Positions 26,713 through 38,000 of a stretch of 64,000 bases of DNA are shown piece after piece (position 1 is the stretch's first letter; every line of letters starts with the position of its first letter). The DNA is from Rhodocollybia butyracea. Taxonomy: Eukaryota > Basidiomycota > Agaricomycetes > Agaricales > Omphalotaceae. The notes below the pieces were generated by a model. The model saw nothing but the letters and a program-made list of their open reading frames with translations, had not been told where the DNA came from and searched no databases. The DNA lies in the NCBI GenBank assembly GCA_015501585.1, contig JADNRY010000005.1, forward strand, positions 496,001-560,000, written 5' to 3'. The translations under genes were made by a program, and so were the position numbers.

Positions 26713-28086
26713 AACGAAGAAGAAAAGTAAAAGGAATACTATTCGCATATCCTAGAGGAAGGAAGGTAGAGAATGCGTTGCGCGCTTAGACTCAGAAGCT
26801 TGAGTCACATGTGTCAAGTTAACGAACGTCTCATTCAGAAGGCTGTAGATGAAGTACAATATAGCCATATCGGTCTCACCCGCTTCATCAAACGCAAATA
26901 TCGTTCCTATCGTTCCAACCCGATGTCCCAAGACATTGGGAAAGTCAATTTAATGAACGTCTCATTCTAACTACGAGGTAGTTTGAAACGATGAAAGAGA
27001 CGAAGAGTAGGTAGTAAAGAATTAGGGAAGCGAGATGTGCGACAGATAAGCGATGGATCTCGTCGATGGACAGTTCCGACGCAATCTGCCGCCGGAACGA
27101 TAACAAAGTCGTCAAAATGGATGATGATAGCAATAGATGACCGGAGACACCCGATGGGGCATCGGATTCGAGGCTTTCCTCCTCCGCATTCCTCTTTCTA
27201 TAGCATCGGTATCGTGTACCGTGTGCTAGGTACCGCGCTAGGACCGACATCCGGGTAAAATGGATTATTCCAACTTCACCTTCAGAATCATACACCATCC
27301 CGCCACACTCCCCTAGTCTAAGACATTGCAGCGACAATTGCCAATCACTGCCACTTCCGTTGGTATGACCAGCGGAAGGAGCGCAGTCGGCGCTGTAACA
27401 GTGTTCTGGGGGTAATCACGATGTCCCCCTACACATATACACATACCGCCAGGCAAGGAGAATGGCACCATCAACGCCAGCGGTGCAAGTCTGGACGAGG
27501 AAGAAAAAAAGGCGGTGAAAATCAATGCCGAGAAAGCCCAAGTTAGGAACGGAGAGAAAGATGTATCAGTGTAAGCCCCTCTTTGGTTCTTCGAGCTTGG
27601 GAAAAGAACATCAGCCCATTCCAGATTTCGCATCGAGTGCATTACAGGGGTTGATCAAGGATCTCAACGACGAAGATTGAGTGAGCGAGCGGAAACCCCG
27701 ACCGACCAGAGTCGTATTTGGTGAGTAGCGTGTAAGACCGAAATGGACAAACAGCCGGCGTGTAGAACGATAGAGAGTAGAAGGGAGAAGCTCAAACGAA
27801 CGCGCTGATGTGGTCGACGGCCTGGCGACGAATGGAAAGAACAAAGAATTTTGTGCGTGCGTGCGTATTCCAATGGTTCGAGATTTGAAGGATGGACAAA
27901 ATTGTGGAGGTACTGGAATGAGCAATGATGAGGGACGTGCATCGCGAAGTTAGTCTTCGGTAGTGCAGCAGCGAGATTCTTCGGAAGGAGAGTGCGGTAT
28001 CCTGGACGGCGAGTTGCCAGCGATCCTATTATCACAACTGAGTATCAGTTATGACCAAGCGTGAAAATTCAACAAACATACCTCCA
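26713..28086. other. Interior of Plavaka element, no supported gene
   Basis: 1.4 kb between the transposase start and a possible small gene. Long open frames exist on both strands (minus 26945-27337 and 27611-28035) but overlap each other and show no family I know. A plus-strand stretch at 27440-27572 gives a lysine/glutamate-rich frame (LDEEEKKAVKINAEKAQ) that ends at TAA 27570-27572; it could be the 3' end of an unrecognised exon. Confidence 0.35.
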
Positions 28087-28466
28087 ATGCTCGACCTTGT
28101 TCCGTCTGCCGACGGCGTGTGTAGCGAGTGCACAGAGGGTGCCGATGAAGCGGAAAACCAGACCCGTAACCGTTTCTCGTAAGTCAGCGCCTACCCCCGA
28201 AATAACCGGAGCTGTTGCTCCTCGCCAGCGTCCTCTACGCCTCCCTAGGCACCTCGGCGGATCGATTATGCATATTCATCTTCTCTGGCTTACCACAGAT
28301 CTCTATCCCGCTGATGCAACGTGTGACTTGGGCAGCGAGTGCATGTCGTTTTATATGTGGCGTTAAGAGCGTGAATGCGGTGTTGGATTTTTGGATTGAG
28401 GCGGGGAAGGTATCGGTAAGGGCAAGGGCGGAGGCGCTGGAGAGGGCGATGAAGGTGGGAGGTTAG
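28087..28466 (+). CDS. Possible two-exon small protein in Plavaka element (unknown)
   Basis: ATG 28087 opens MLDLVPSADGVCSECTEGAD. A GT-AG intron (gtaagt at about 28180 to cgccag at about 28229) joins it in frame to VLYASLGTSADRLCIFIFSG and a basic alanine-rich C-terminus ending KVGG. About 110 residues with one hydrophobic stretch. No family recognised. The only support is a good donor/acceptor pair that preserves frame and its place inside a transposon carrying other cargo; it could be chance. Confidence 0.25.
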
Positions 28467-29038
28467 AGAGGGTGCGCCGCATGAGTTTTCCTCTGTGATA
28501 GATGTTTGTCTCTTGTTCCATACGGCTGTGCTGTCCAGAACAAGGTCAGAAAACGGCCAGCTGAACAAAAAAATGTAGCAAAAAAACAACATAAAAAATT
28601 CAAAAAACCTCACACCCAGGATTGAGCGCAGAGGTAGAAAGGTTAAAAATGGCTGAAAAAGACAAAGACTAACCTGAGTTCATGCTGACTTTGTATCATA
28701 TCTCCTGCTCTGGTAGACGGCCGGACAACGAGGATTAGTGGGACGGTACAGTTGTCGTTGTGCTGCACAAGAGATTAGACGGCGGTCTAGGAGGATAAAA
28801 TCAAAATAAACTTACTTCACGAAGAGGCCCGGGTCCATGTCAAATGGAACGAAAGTGGACAGTGGTAGTTATGGTGATCGAGTTGAAGTTAGCGCCGGAA
28901 AGTACAAAACTTCAACTAGGCGCCTGACGCGTGTCGTCATTTGATCATATGATTAGATTTGACACGCACTTCGTATCTTCGTTGCTTACCACCACATTCT
29001 TTTTTCCTCACTATTATTTTCCTTTAACGCTAATTGCT
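28467..29038. other. Promoter region upstream of DUF6698 gene
   Basis: 570 bp without a supported gene. A-rich tract at 28560-28610 and a pyrimidine-rich leader (ttcttttttcctcac) at about 28997 before ATG 29039. Confidence 0.4.
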
Positions 29039-31622
29039 ATGATTAAGAAGATTGCTCTCGCTAACGCTAAAACCGCTTCCACTATCACTAATAAACAAAC
29101 CTCTGCCAGCAAACCGGGTTCTTCAGCAAACAAACCAAGTTCTACAGCTAAGAAACGCAAAAATCACGTGGATTCAGATGCCGAAGACGAGGTTGAAAAC
29201 AACAAAGTAGAAGAAGACCCGGAGAGCGACAGCTCTCAACCTGCCAAGCGCCAAAAGGGTAGAAAGGGTGATATTACTGAGCAGCTAGAGAAGAGGAAGC
29301 GAAGGAAAAAGTACGCATATCTTTTCTCATAAAATAATTAATCTTACTGCTTTCTAGATCGGCAAAATCTGGGCTAGAAGCATTTCGAAACAGCGCTCGA
29401 TGGATCACAACTAGCTGGGCACCAAGTATCCCTTGGCACTGTGTCTTCCAAGTTGGTCTAGAGGCTGACGATATCATCATAAAAGGCTGTATGGGGGATC
29501 TCGAGCTTGAAAAAAAAAGAACAGTGCGTGACTTCCCAGATTATCAGGGTATATGCTCACAATTTTTTCAGAACCGATCTTTTGGAAGTATATGAAATAC
29601 TCAAACACAGTGTTCCGTCCTTCGAAACCGAGATTTCATCCATTCTTGAAGCGGATGCTCTGGACGAGCTCATTAGCCAGGTATTTCTCAAGTCGTCTTA
29701 TTTTTAGGTACCAATCCTATTTTTCATTAGATGTCCACTTCCGGAAGTGACGCCGTTTCTCAAGATATTCGAAAACTTAAGAACGCTCTTCTTGATATGA
29801 TAGAGTCTCACCGTGGCGCATTCAATCCTCCCATAAACCGAAATGAAAAGAAAACCAAGTCGCGCGGATGGAATCATCTTGGAGTAGCCCGACTGCTTTG
29901 TACGCCGAGCAAATTTGCGGAGTTCGACAATGACCCCGAAGAGTGAGTTTTTCCTTATCTTCTATTACGTCCACTTACTTGTTATCCAGGTTCTGTCAAC
30001 GCGTCATTGACAACGAGCTTGAAAGTCCAATCACTGCGTCCCATTTTCCTGGATTATTCTATGTTGACCTTGGTGAAGCTGCTTCCAAGGGACCCGAATA
30101 TGTATTCGAAGGACTCTTGAACAGCTTCGAGTTATACCAGGTAAGCGCTATCTTACCACATTCCGAGCATCTCTAACTCTACCCGAGGCCTGGGTTTTGA
30201 TCTATCTTGCCCCGAGAATGCCTCTCGTTTCGCTATCCACCATGTCAAAGTTGCTGAAGGCAAAGCAGAAGGAGCTCGGTTCAAATACTTGAAGGCTGGA
30301 AAAGCATGGCAGCACGGTCTTATGACGACGGTCACCTTTCGATCCATCGCCTACGTGACATTCCTTGCAAGTACATATACCTTCTTTACCTTGCTCAGAC
30401 TTATGTATTCTTTTAACAGATTCGACACACGCTCTCAAACAGTGATGATATCCGTATCGATGAAGGAAGTGTTGATAAGAACGACGCTTTTGAGGCTGTC
30501 GTCGCACTTTTTAATGACCCAAATCTCATGTATCCAAAGTGGATCGAGGAAACTTTAGACACATGGCGATCGTAAGTACCCTTTTCTTTGTTGGTTTTGT
30601 GTTTTGATACTTGAGCTAGAAACATGGATTGGATGCTTCCCAAAGCGAAGAAGGCACCGTTGGTCAATGGAGAAGATGCCGACTCAAGCTTGACCCAAAT
30701 TTCCTCCGTTGTCCAGAGGCTCATTGCCCGTGATAAGGCCGCTGGCAACGCTAAAGGTAAACTCAAAGACATTGTTGCCCCTTCAGACGAAACGGATCAT
30801 ACGGAAGCTAATGCCATCGAAACCGCTGAACCCGTTGAAGAGGCCACCGAAATGGTAAATGGGGATCAATCAAGACTGGCGAGTTCTTCAGTCATGCTTT
30901 CTTGCTTTTCACTGACAATAAAATAAGCTTACACCCCCTCGGACATCTCCAGTACCTGAGGACGTCTATGAATCTGAGTTGAGTGACCTGGACGATGATT
31001 CCACGGTTCGGAAATTCTTTTCTTCTTAACGTCCTATTGACTGGCTTGGCTAGATTCAGCCGAAGGCTTCATCTTCAAAGATTTCAACGGTGTGTATTCA
31101 TTTACCTCTCTGTTACTTATGCTGATATAGACACGCTAGTCACCTTCACCAGAGCTTAAATCTGCGGCTCCCGCTTCGAAAGCAAAGGTACGCCTCCTTG
31201 GTTTGTCTTTATACTTTTCCTCGGTTGACGTTCTGTCTCTAGATAACACTGAAAATGGCAAGTTTTTTTTTGACTAGCATTGTGCCGTCTACTGAACGAA
31301 GTCACATTGTTAGCCAAAACCCATATCTGTCACTGTACCAGAAACCGCTAAACCCTCGAAGGTATGTTTACTGTAAATCTTGCAGGACTTTGTAATGATA
31401 AATTTTTTACAGAAACCGTCGACTGCTAAACCATCATCAAAGGTAAGTTTATTGTAGCTTTTGTGTAAGTGTGTAATGACAATCTTTCATTTCAGAAAAC
31501 TTCAACTGCTAAACCACCAAAGGTATGTTTCTCGTCATTCTTGTAAAACTTCATGATGACAACGACGATCCCTGTAGAAAAACCTAACGACCGCTAAGAC
31601 CTCTAAGACTGCTGCCAAATAG
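29039..31622 (+). CDS. DUF6698 family protein carried by the Plavaka element
   Basis: Unknown function; I recognise the basidiomycete family often named DUF6698. The N-terminus is basic with an acidic nuclear-type linker (KRQKGRKGD). The domain runs LLEVYEILKHSVPSFE, SQDIRKLKNALLDMI, then NHLGVARLLCTPS, HFPGLFYVDLG, FEGLLNSFELYQ, KAWQHGLMTTVTFRSIAYVTFL, joined through a GC-AG intron (30367-30419) to IRHTLSNSDD. The C-tail is a string of tiny exons, all cut at phase 0, coding lysine/proline/threonine repeats. A 9-A run at 29510-29518 leaves the next exon one base out of phase, so either the run is miscounted or the gene is frameshifted; with eight A the exons join in frame. Start ATG 29039; an upstream ATG at 28949 is possible. 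Confidence 0.7.
31314..31622 (+). repeat. Tandemly duplicated micro-exon/intron units
   Basis: Last four exons of the DUF6698 gene. They code PKPISVTVPETAKPSK, KPSTAKPSSK, KTSTAKPPK and KNLTTAKTSKTAAK, separated by introns of 51-55 bp that are themselves alike: gta(t/a)gttt near the donor, a tcttg or ttttg core, then gtaatga/catgatga. Exon and intron therefore seem to have been duplicated together. Confidence 0.75.
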
Positions 31623-31839
31623 GCATTTTCTGCATGCTTTGCCACAACTACTCTCTTTTGCCTTCCAATTGTGCTTGCTGCTTTCGCTCATGACCTGTAC
31701 TTCATATTGCATTGCACTTGTATTTTTCGCTGCACGTTAAACTTTTTTATAATATTTAGACTACGACACGATCCGTGATTACATACGAGCATTCCTGTAA
31801 ACGAATGAAGATCCTTTGATATCTGTTTAAATACGCGTG

Positions 31840-32100
31840 AAGCCTGAACTGCCTGTGACTGTGAAGCGATCTGGGTTGTCCTCTGAATACAACACAACCT
31901 GTACTCCCTGTAAATGTACTTCAATCTGTAATCTCTGTATTGTTGAAACAACCTGCAACTGTATGTAAATATACAGCAGCATGTAAAGCCTGTATATGCA
32001 GTTCTGTATGTGCATTCTGTACAAATGTTACAGCATGGACAGTCTGTACAGAACCTACAATATGTGAACTCTGTACAGAGGCCTCAGGATGCACGTACTA
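31840..32100. repeat. CTGTA-rich subterminal region of the Plavaka element (right)
   Basis: Repeated short words ctgta, tgtaaa and gtacag, for example cctgtactccctgtaaatg and ttctgtacaaatgttac. The left subterminal region (22025-22380) has the same word composition. Likely transposase-binding arrays; exact repeat unit not defined. The surrounding 31623-32231 has no supported gene. Confidence 0.5.
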
Positions 32101-32233
32101 AGCAGTATGACTTAAGATGGTCAGCCTAGAAATGATTGGGATTTCATCTACAGGGCGTTGCATGTTCGTTGATATGTTACGGCCTGGGGCCCATTTACAT
32201 GGCTGGTCAGGACTTTCAGCTTTTGCTGATGCG

Positions 32234-33215
32234 AAGCTAAGGTTTGTATTAGAAACGGAGAGGCCATATTCATGCCCTGGTAGGTCACTCACATGTTGGC
32301 GAAATCCATTCCTCACGCTCGAACATGTCTTCCTAATTGCGCGTTCCAGAACTTGCTCATAGACTGGGTTGCCAAAGACATTGCTGAAGTGAAGCTCTTC
32401 AGCGTGAATTTTGAGATAGTCCTGTCCTGGCGGTCAGTTTCTTCTTGCACCCGAAGGTGTAGCGCTTACAAAAATGTCGGCATTTATGGCCATATAACAA
32501 GTACGGAGTGGGTCGTATATCTTGTCGAAAGCCAACGCACGGACATTCTTCTGAAAAAAGAAGGGCTTCAGGCATCAATGTGCAACAGAAGGGCAAATAA
32601 TGCCCACCATTTGGTCTGAGGTAAGGCTGAAGGTGTTTTCCAGCCGGATTTTCAGGTCCTTGATAATGCCGCGTAAGGTTTGGACGTCGCTGTGGTCATC
32701 TTTGGGCCGCTGGTTTTCGTAATGTATAGTCAACGCCAGGTGAAAAAGTCGGGTAAGTAGGTCGGGCTTCGAAAGGCCTTGTCCTGCAGAGCCCAACTAG
32801 AAAGCAGTAAGTCTGGGGCCCTAATATTTAACTTTTATACGCGCACCTTGACAAATGTCTTGAGCATGTCTGTCTGTGTCTCAGATAGCTGGAAATCCTG
32901 AGCCACATTTTGGACCGCAAGCAGATCGACGATCAGAGGCGTAGTTGGGTTTAAGGATGACAGCTGTGACGTCGTGGCTGTTGGCGGTGCTTGAGGAGGT
33001 GGCGATGGCTGGCGCTGCGCCAACGGCGTCAAAAGAGAAGAAAGTGGCGGCTGCATCTGCCCAAGCCACGACTTTCTCGAATGGACAGGCGTTGAAAAGT
33101 CAGCCTCGCGATATCCCTGGATAGGCGGCAGCTGTGGCCATGCCGGTGAGCCCGTCTGCATAGTTTGTTGCAAAAAGTGAGAAGAAGGCAGGTATTCGTT
33201 TTCTTGGGAGGCCAT
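32234..33215 (-). pseudogene. Transposon accessory gene, N-terminal part (split by Plavaka insertion)
   Basis: Start ATG 33215 (MASQENEYLPSSHFLQQ), a proline/serine/glutamine-rich N-terminus, then FQLSETQTDMLKTFVK. An intron of about 50 bp leads to LGSAGQGLSKPDLLTRLFHLAL; later exons give KNVRALAFDKIYDPLRTCYM, DYLKIHAEELHFSNVFG and RAIRKTCSSVRNGFRQH, then an intron ending ttag. The next exon begins CTTCG and is cut by the Plavaka element. Its continuation is at 21372-22022. In the present arrangement translation would run into the element and stop at TGA 32216-32218 after LRISKS. Unknown function; companion protein of the outer transposon. Confidence 0.75.
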
Positions 33216-33451
33216 AATGCAGAAGGAGGCATACCTCCCCCTTTTAAATGCTCAAGAGGTGGCTGTGGCGGAATAGTTTGTTGATAAAAGTCATGTTTTT
33301 TCAACGAAGATCCAGGTCATGCCAGGTCGTGACCTCTGCGACGTGTCGCGGATCTATAAAAGCCCAGAGTCTTGGCTGTGTTTCTCCTCACTCCCCAACG
33401 CACTCCAACTTCCAGCACTTCAGCAGCCCCTCCAGCCATATTTTTGCCTTC

Positions 33452-34082
33452 ATGTCTGCTTCTCAGCCAGCAACGCCCTTCTTAAACGCCGAAAGCACAG
33501 AGGCTTTTCCGTCGCCCCCTCTGCCGACGAGGTGCATTAGTTTGTTTTATAGCTGCAAAACTTTTTCTAATGGCGCCGTTTGTCCAGCTCTAGCACCAAA
33601 AGAAATCTTGACGACGCCATGTTTTCTCCAAGTTCACTTGCGTACCGCCAATTAAATCGTAGGAGCAAAGACTGGCTGTGGGTAGCATTTGCTTTTCAAG
33701 GCACTGTTCAAAATCTAACTTCAATTTTCCCAGACGCCGGTATGAGGCGGCCCAAGGCATCACTATCGTACCTACTGGCGATGTCAACGATGACTTGTGT
33801 CTCGAGAACAGCCAGCTCAAAGCAGCCTATGAATTTCGGCTGGCAGAGCACAAAAAGCACTGCGATTTAATTGCCGCGCTGGAAGAAGACCTGGAGAAGG
33901 AGCGAGACAGACGTGAGGATCTAGAGATGAGGGTGAAAGATCTGACCAGGGTTTTGGATATGGTTAGGGCATTGGGGTCCATGCTCTCCACTCCATCCCT
34001 TCTCGTCCACAACCCGCACTATATGCAGGAGCGTCTTGACAAACTCACAGTAGCCCTGAAAAAGGATCTAGATTCAGAATAG
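33452..34082 (+). CDS. Coiled-coil accessory ORF of outer transposon
   Basis: ATG 33452 (MSASQPATPFLNAESTEAF). A spliced basic middle part includes SSSSTKRNLDDAMFSPSS. A C-terminal exon reads RRRYEAAQGITIVPTGD, then LENSQLKAAYEFRLAEHKKH and a heptad-rich segment (LEEDLEKERDRREDLEMRVK) predicted to form a coiled coil, ending DLDSE at 34082. The intron boundaries between 33530 and 33735 are uncertain. It is divergent from the split accessory gene (minus, start 33215) and overlaps nothing. No known family; likely an element-specific protein. Confidence 0.55.
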
Positions 34083-34149
34083 GCCTTTATTGTAGTGCAC
34101 GATTTGTACCCTATTAAAGCTACTTAACGAGGCCATTTACAAGCAGCGC

Positions 34150-34930
34150 CTATTGCCCTGCCCATGCTTTCAACCCATTGATGGTACAGAACGTCTTTAG
34201 ATCCTCACTCCAGCGTCCGTCGCGCTTAGACCAGGCATCTTGAAAACCAGCAGGATCCTGCCATGCAAATTCTTCCTCCGTCCGCCCCCCGTACTCTAAC
34301 CAGCGACGAATCCCTCATGCCGTGTACTGCGTAACAGAAATCCGGGTTTCGCCTTTGCGTATGGGAATGTTAGAATGGCGTATCAGCGCTGAAGGCAGGA
34401 TGATTGTGGCGCCAGGTGGGAACTCCAGGACGAGCTTGAGGTCCCAGAGGATGATGTGGCCGCCTTGAGTGCGGTCGTAAGTTCCTCCTGCAGTGACGGT
34501 ACAGGGTACGGTGGGGTCGTTCTTAGAGTCGGTGTGAATATAGGACCACATTGCGGGCCCAAAGTTGACGCTCATGCATGAGTAAACTGAGTTGTCAAAG
34601 TTAGGCTTCAGCTCGGGTAGCTTCTGAACCAGGTCGGCATTCTGGCAATGAAGTTTGGCGTAGTTAGAAGGAAACCAAGTGGCGAAGGCAGCTGGGCAAA
34701 TTCATGAGAAGCGTTCCAAAAAAAAGGAAGCCAACTTACCGCTCTGAAAGCCTGCAACTCTGTGGAAACACTCCTTGGAAAACAGTCCCTCCATCATATC
34801 CTGCCTCTTGCCGCCCAGTTCACAGAAACTCTCCTACGGCGGAACATCGCCCGTCCATCAATACACCGACTTCAGCAGCGCACAGATGCTGTCGGCAGTT
34901 CATGGCTCAGCTCAGGGCGTTTGTGGATTT
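34150..34930 (-). pseudogene. TET/JBP-like 2OG-Fe(II) dioxygenase relic
   Basis: The double-stranded beta-helix core is readable: AVYSCM-like NSVYSCMSVNFGPAMWSYIH with metal motif HTD, TQGGHIILWDLKLVLEF, PPGATIILPSALIRHSN (second His) and GETRISVTQYTA (2OG-binding Arg). This matches the expanded fungal TET/JBP genes, which act on 5-methylcytosine and are often carried by transposons. Directly after QYTA a TGA (34315-34317) replaces an expected glycine codon; the frame then continues GIRRWLEYGGRTEEEF to TAG 34150-34152. The upstream exon (about 34735-34930: CELGGKRQDMMEGLFSKE, FHRVAGFQS) also appears interrupted by a stop or frameshift. At least one inactivating nonsense change, so a pseudogene. 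Confidence 0.7.
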
Positions 34931-35086
34931 AAACGGTAGAAGTTACGCGGTATGTTGGCCCATTGTACTTTTGCCCGCATGTCTATAAGCTCACAGCTCA
35001 CAAGCTCTTTCCAGATGTGACCGTGTGTTAATTCAACAAATTCTACATTAATGTAGACGCTAGCTACCGTAGCTTCCTTGTATCTT

Positions 35087-38000
35087 TTATTCGTAATCCA
35101 TTTGTTGACCCCACATGTCCGGTCTCGAAAAACCTCCTTCTTGCTGCAACCCGCTGGGTCCAGCAGCTGTTGGCTCGGGGTGTGTCCTCAAAGGCGTCAT
35201 GGGGGCGACACGAAGATCCACGCCATAACTTGGATAGGCTGGAGAGAGGGCAGGAGAGGTGGAAGCGCGGGATGAGGAAGCATTCGATGCGACGTAGCTT
35301 GGCCCAGCTCGGCTACGCAGCCCTTGGGCGGTACTTGGCGCAGCGGTTTCGGCCTCGTGCCTTGCCCTCCATTCCCGAGCAGAGCTTTCTTCTAGGACGT
35401 TGTCGTATAGCGTAGGCTCGGGAATTCTAAATCTTTGAAGATACTTCACATCCCGCATTTGAGCCGTGTTGAGAAGTAGGTCCCGCAAGTCTCCCTGGTG
35501 CTTGACTACCCCTTTTAAAAGGGTTGTTTTTTCGTGCTCTTGAAAAACAGGCTGGGACAGCTCAACAGCACATCGGTGCTTGCTGCAGTCATGCTGAACG
35601 TTTACGGTGCACAGTATTGCCTAATCGCAGTCAACGACTTGAAAGCTAAACAACATGGAGGGCACGTACCTTGGGGGAAACCACAAAGTAGGTGCCAGAG
35701 GCAGCTATACAAGGCATGCCTTGAGTTGACGCCGCAGTCCCGACGCGCATTGGCTCCACAAGTACCGAGTGGACTGTCTTCGAGACGAGCTCCCTGCGTT
35801 TACAGTGGAGTGCCTCAAGGACCTGCACCACAGCAACCCCGTTGTTAGACAAATGGGCCATGCAAGAATCACGGCAGAGCGCATAGGTAGAAATAAAACA
35901 TCTGTCGCCGTTGCCTAGGAAGAAATGTTTTGCTGTGCGGTAGGTTCCCAGCTCCCTTTCTTCTTCGCTGTAAAGGGTGACGCCGCCAGGAGCCATGCGA
36001 CCTGTTTTTGTGTTGAATAGCCGCTGCTCGACAGCAGAAGAATCCAACACGCAGGATCCAGCTGGATTGGAAACTTTAAGAACTTGTTCAACAACTGAAG
36101 GCGTTAGGACTCACTAGGGGGGCTTTGTTTTTGCGCAAGCCCCAGGTAGCTTGCAACGGTATGGGAGTGCGCAGCTACGTCCAAAGGACTCTGGCCAACT
36201 GTGGTCCAGTGATCTCTGGAATACAGGCCGTTCCGAAAATACCATTGCACTTGGGTGGTACGACCTGCTTGAGGGAGCAGTGGGTTTTCAAATTTCTCGT
36301 CTACATCCTTGCTGAACTCAACTTTGAATCGGTCAAGGAAAACCCCCCCGCTGAGCATATGGCGAATGCGATTATGCTTGGCAAAAGCCCAGGCAATATC
36401 CCGGGAGGGTGCAAGCCTGTTGGAGTGCACACTTTTAGCACGGATTATTGCATTGAACGACTCAAAAACTTCAGTAGCAAAAAGCATGGCTGGCCCAAAA
36501 CGACGGATGTGCTCGGGAAGGTGAACCAAAATATGGAACTTGGGCTTATTGAACCACCGAGTGCTCCATTTTGCAGTATGGAGTAAAAATTGGTCGATGC
36601 CGTGCTTTAGACTTATCTGCCGCAACAGGTGAATGATCCGCCCATTATCACATAGGGGGACTTACAAGGTAGGTGTCCAAATTCTCGATTTCTGGCTGCC
36701 ATATAAGTGGGATTAATTTGGAAAGTACAACCCAGGTCTCGTAGCATTCCTTATTCACAAACTCCTTCAGGACAAAAGGGGCAACCTGGCAGATCTTGCG
36801 GAAATCGGAGCCGGTCAGAGAGCCGTAGTGCTCCACCAGAGTATCGCCAGCGAGCTTCGACTGCAGCCCCAGACCCTCGACGTCGAAAGAGGAAAGGCGT
36901 GCGGCAAGTTCCTTCTTTTTATCGGGGTTAAGTTTAATCTGGTTTTCAATAACGTCGCGCCAAAGATACTTGACAAAACCCAGAAGGACCACATGCAAAA
37001 TTTCAACAGGGGTATCTGAGTGTGCGTTGAGGCCTTAGGTGTTATTTTAGCAGGTAGGTTAGAGAAATACAGCATCAGAAATCTACCTCGAATACGCAGT
37101 ACGGGACTAGTGGTTTGGTTTGGCAGCTTGCCAATCTCATTCTGTAACGCCCCTTGTGTAACGCCTCCTTGGCGCCGTTTTCCAGCGTTGAGAAGCCGAT
37201 CGATAAAGAAAGACTGGTAGGTATCCTTGATACCGGTTGCTGTGCGTTTGGTTTTGACCCGGTTTGTGGATGAAGGGGTTTTGGCCTCAGTAAGTTGGCT
37301 GTCCAGGGCCTCGATGGTTTCGGTCTTTGTCCGAGGCGTTCCAGGCTGCAACAAGTTAGTAGGGTACATACGCTAAGAAGAACCCATACTTTAACAAACG
37401 CTTGGACGCGGGAAATCATGTTTTTCCAAACTTTCTTTGATTTTTGTACTCGTCTTTTTTTTTTGTACCTTGACTATCTTGTGAATGTGCTGAGCCTGCG
37501 TCTGAACCTTCGCTGTTGAAGCCCCTACCACCCGCTGGCTTTTTCGCCGGCTTCTCATGCGGCTCATTATTCACATCTTGGCCTTTCACCCAGCAAGTGC
37601 GGCAGAAATACTTCCCTCGAAGTCCAATGTGGCAAGCAAACTCACTCTGCATGGGGTTATCACCCAGGAGAGCAAGAACACACACAAGTAAAAGAACGGG
37701 TGACTCCGTTTCTAAATCCCATGCCCAAATACCATTTTCCTGACAATCCCTGTTGTTTTTCAGCGGCATAGGTATTAGGACAATGTATCGAAACGTACTC
37801 AAGTTGATCGGCAACACCATCAAGCATCTCCAGTGGCGGGGCTGTATTGGAGGTGGAGAGAAAATGAACGTTATACTCCTTGGAGGATTCCTCGCGTTCA
37901 AGGCCAGCTGGTGTGAAAAGGTAGCTATTATGTTCGTTCCAGCGTTTCGAAGTGTTCCCCGAAGTGTCGTCACAGTAAAGCCAAATAGGAAACAATAGGC

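Larger units (their letters stand above)
22023..32231 (-). mobile_element. Inner Plavaka-type transposon, 10.2 kb, CG target duplication
   Basis: The ends are 24-bp inverted repeats starting CATCAGCAAAA and ending AAAGTCCTG, 21 of 24 matching (22023-22046; 32208-32231). They are flanked by CG on both sides (22021-22022, 32232-32233). Removing the element and one CG rejoins an exon of the outer element's accessory gene in frame, which independently fixes both boundaries. Inside are a Plavaka transposase (minus), a DUF6698 gene (plus) and a possible small gene. Both flanks have subterminal regions rich in CTGTA/TGTAA words (about 22025-22380 and 31840-32100). A 2-bp duplication is compatible with CACTA-like elements, to which Plavaka is related. 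Confidence 0.88.

Noticed and set aside
32098..32316. Minus-strand frame as the C-terminus of the accessory gene (VSDLPGHEYGL...)
   Set aside because: It begins with a strong intron donor (gtgagt) and runs into the Plavaka end; the true continuation is at 22022.
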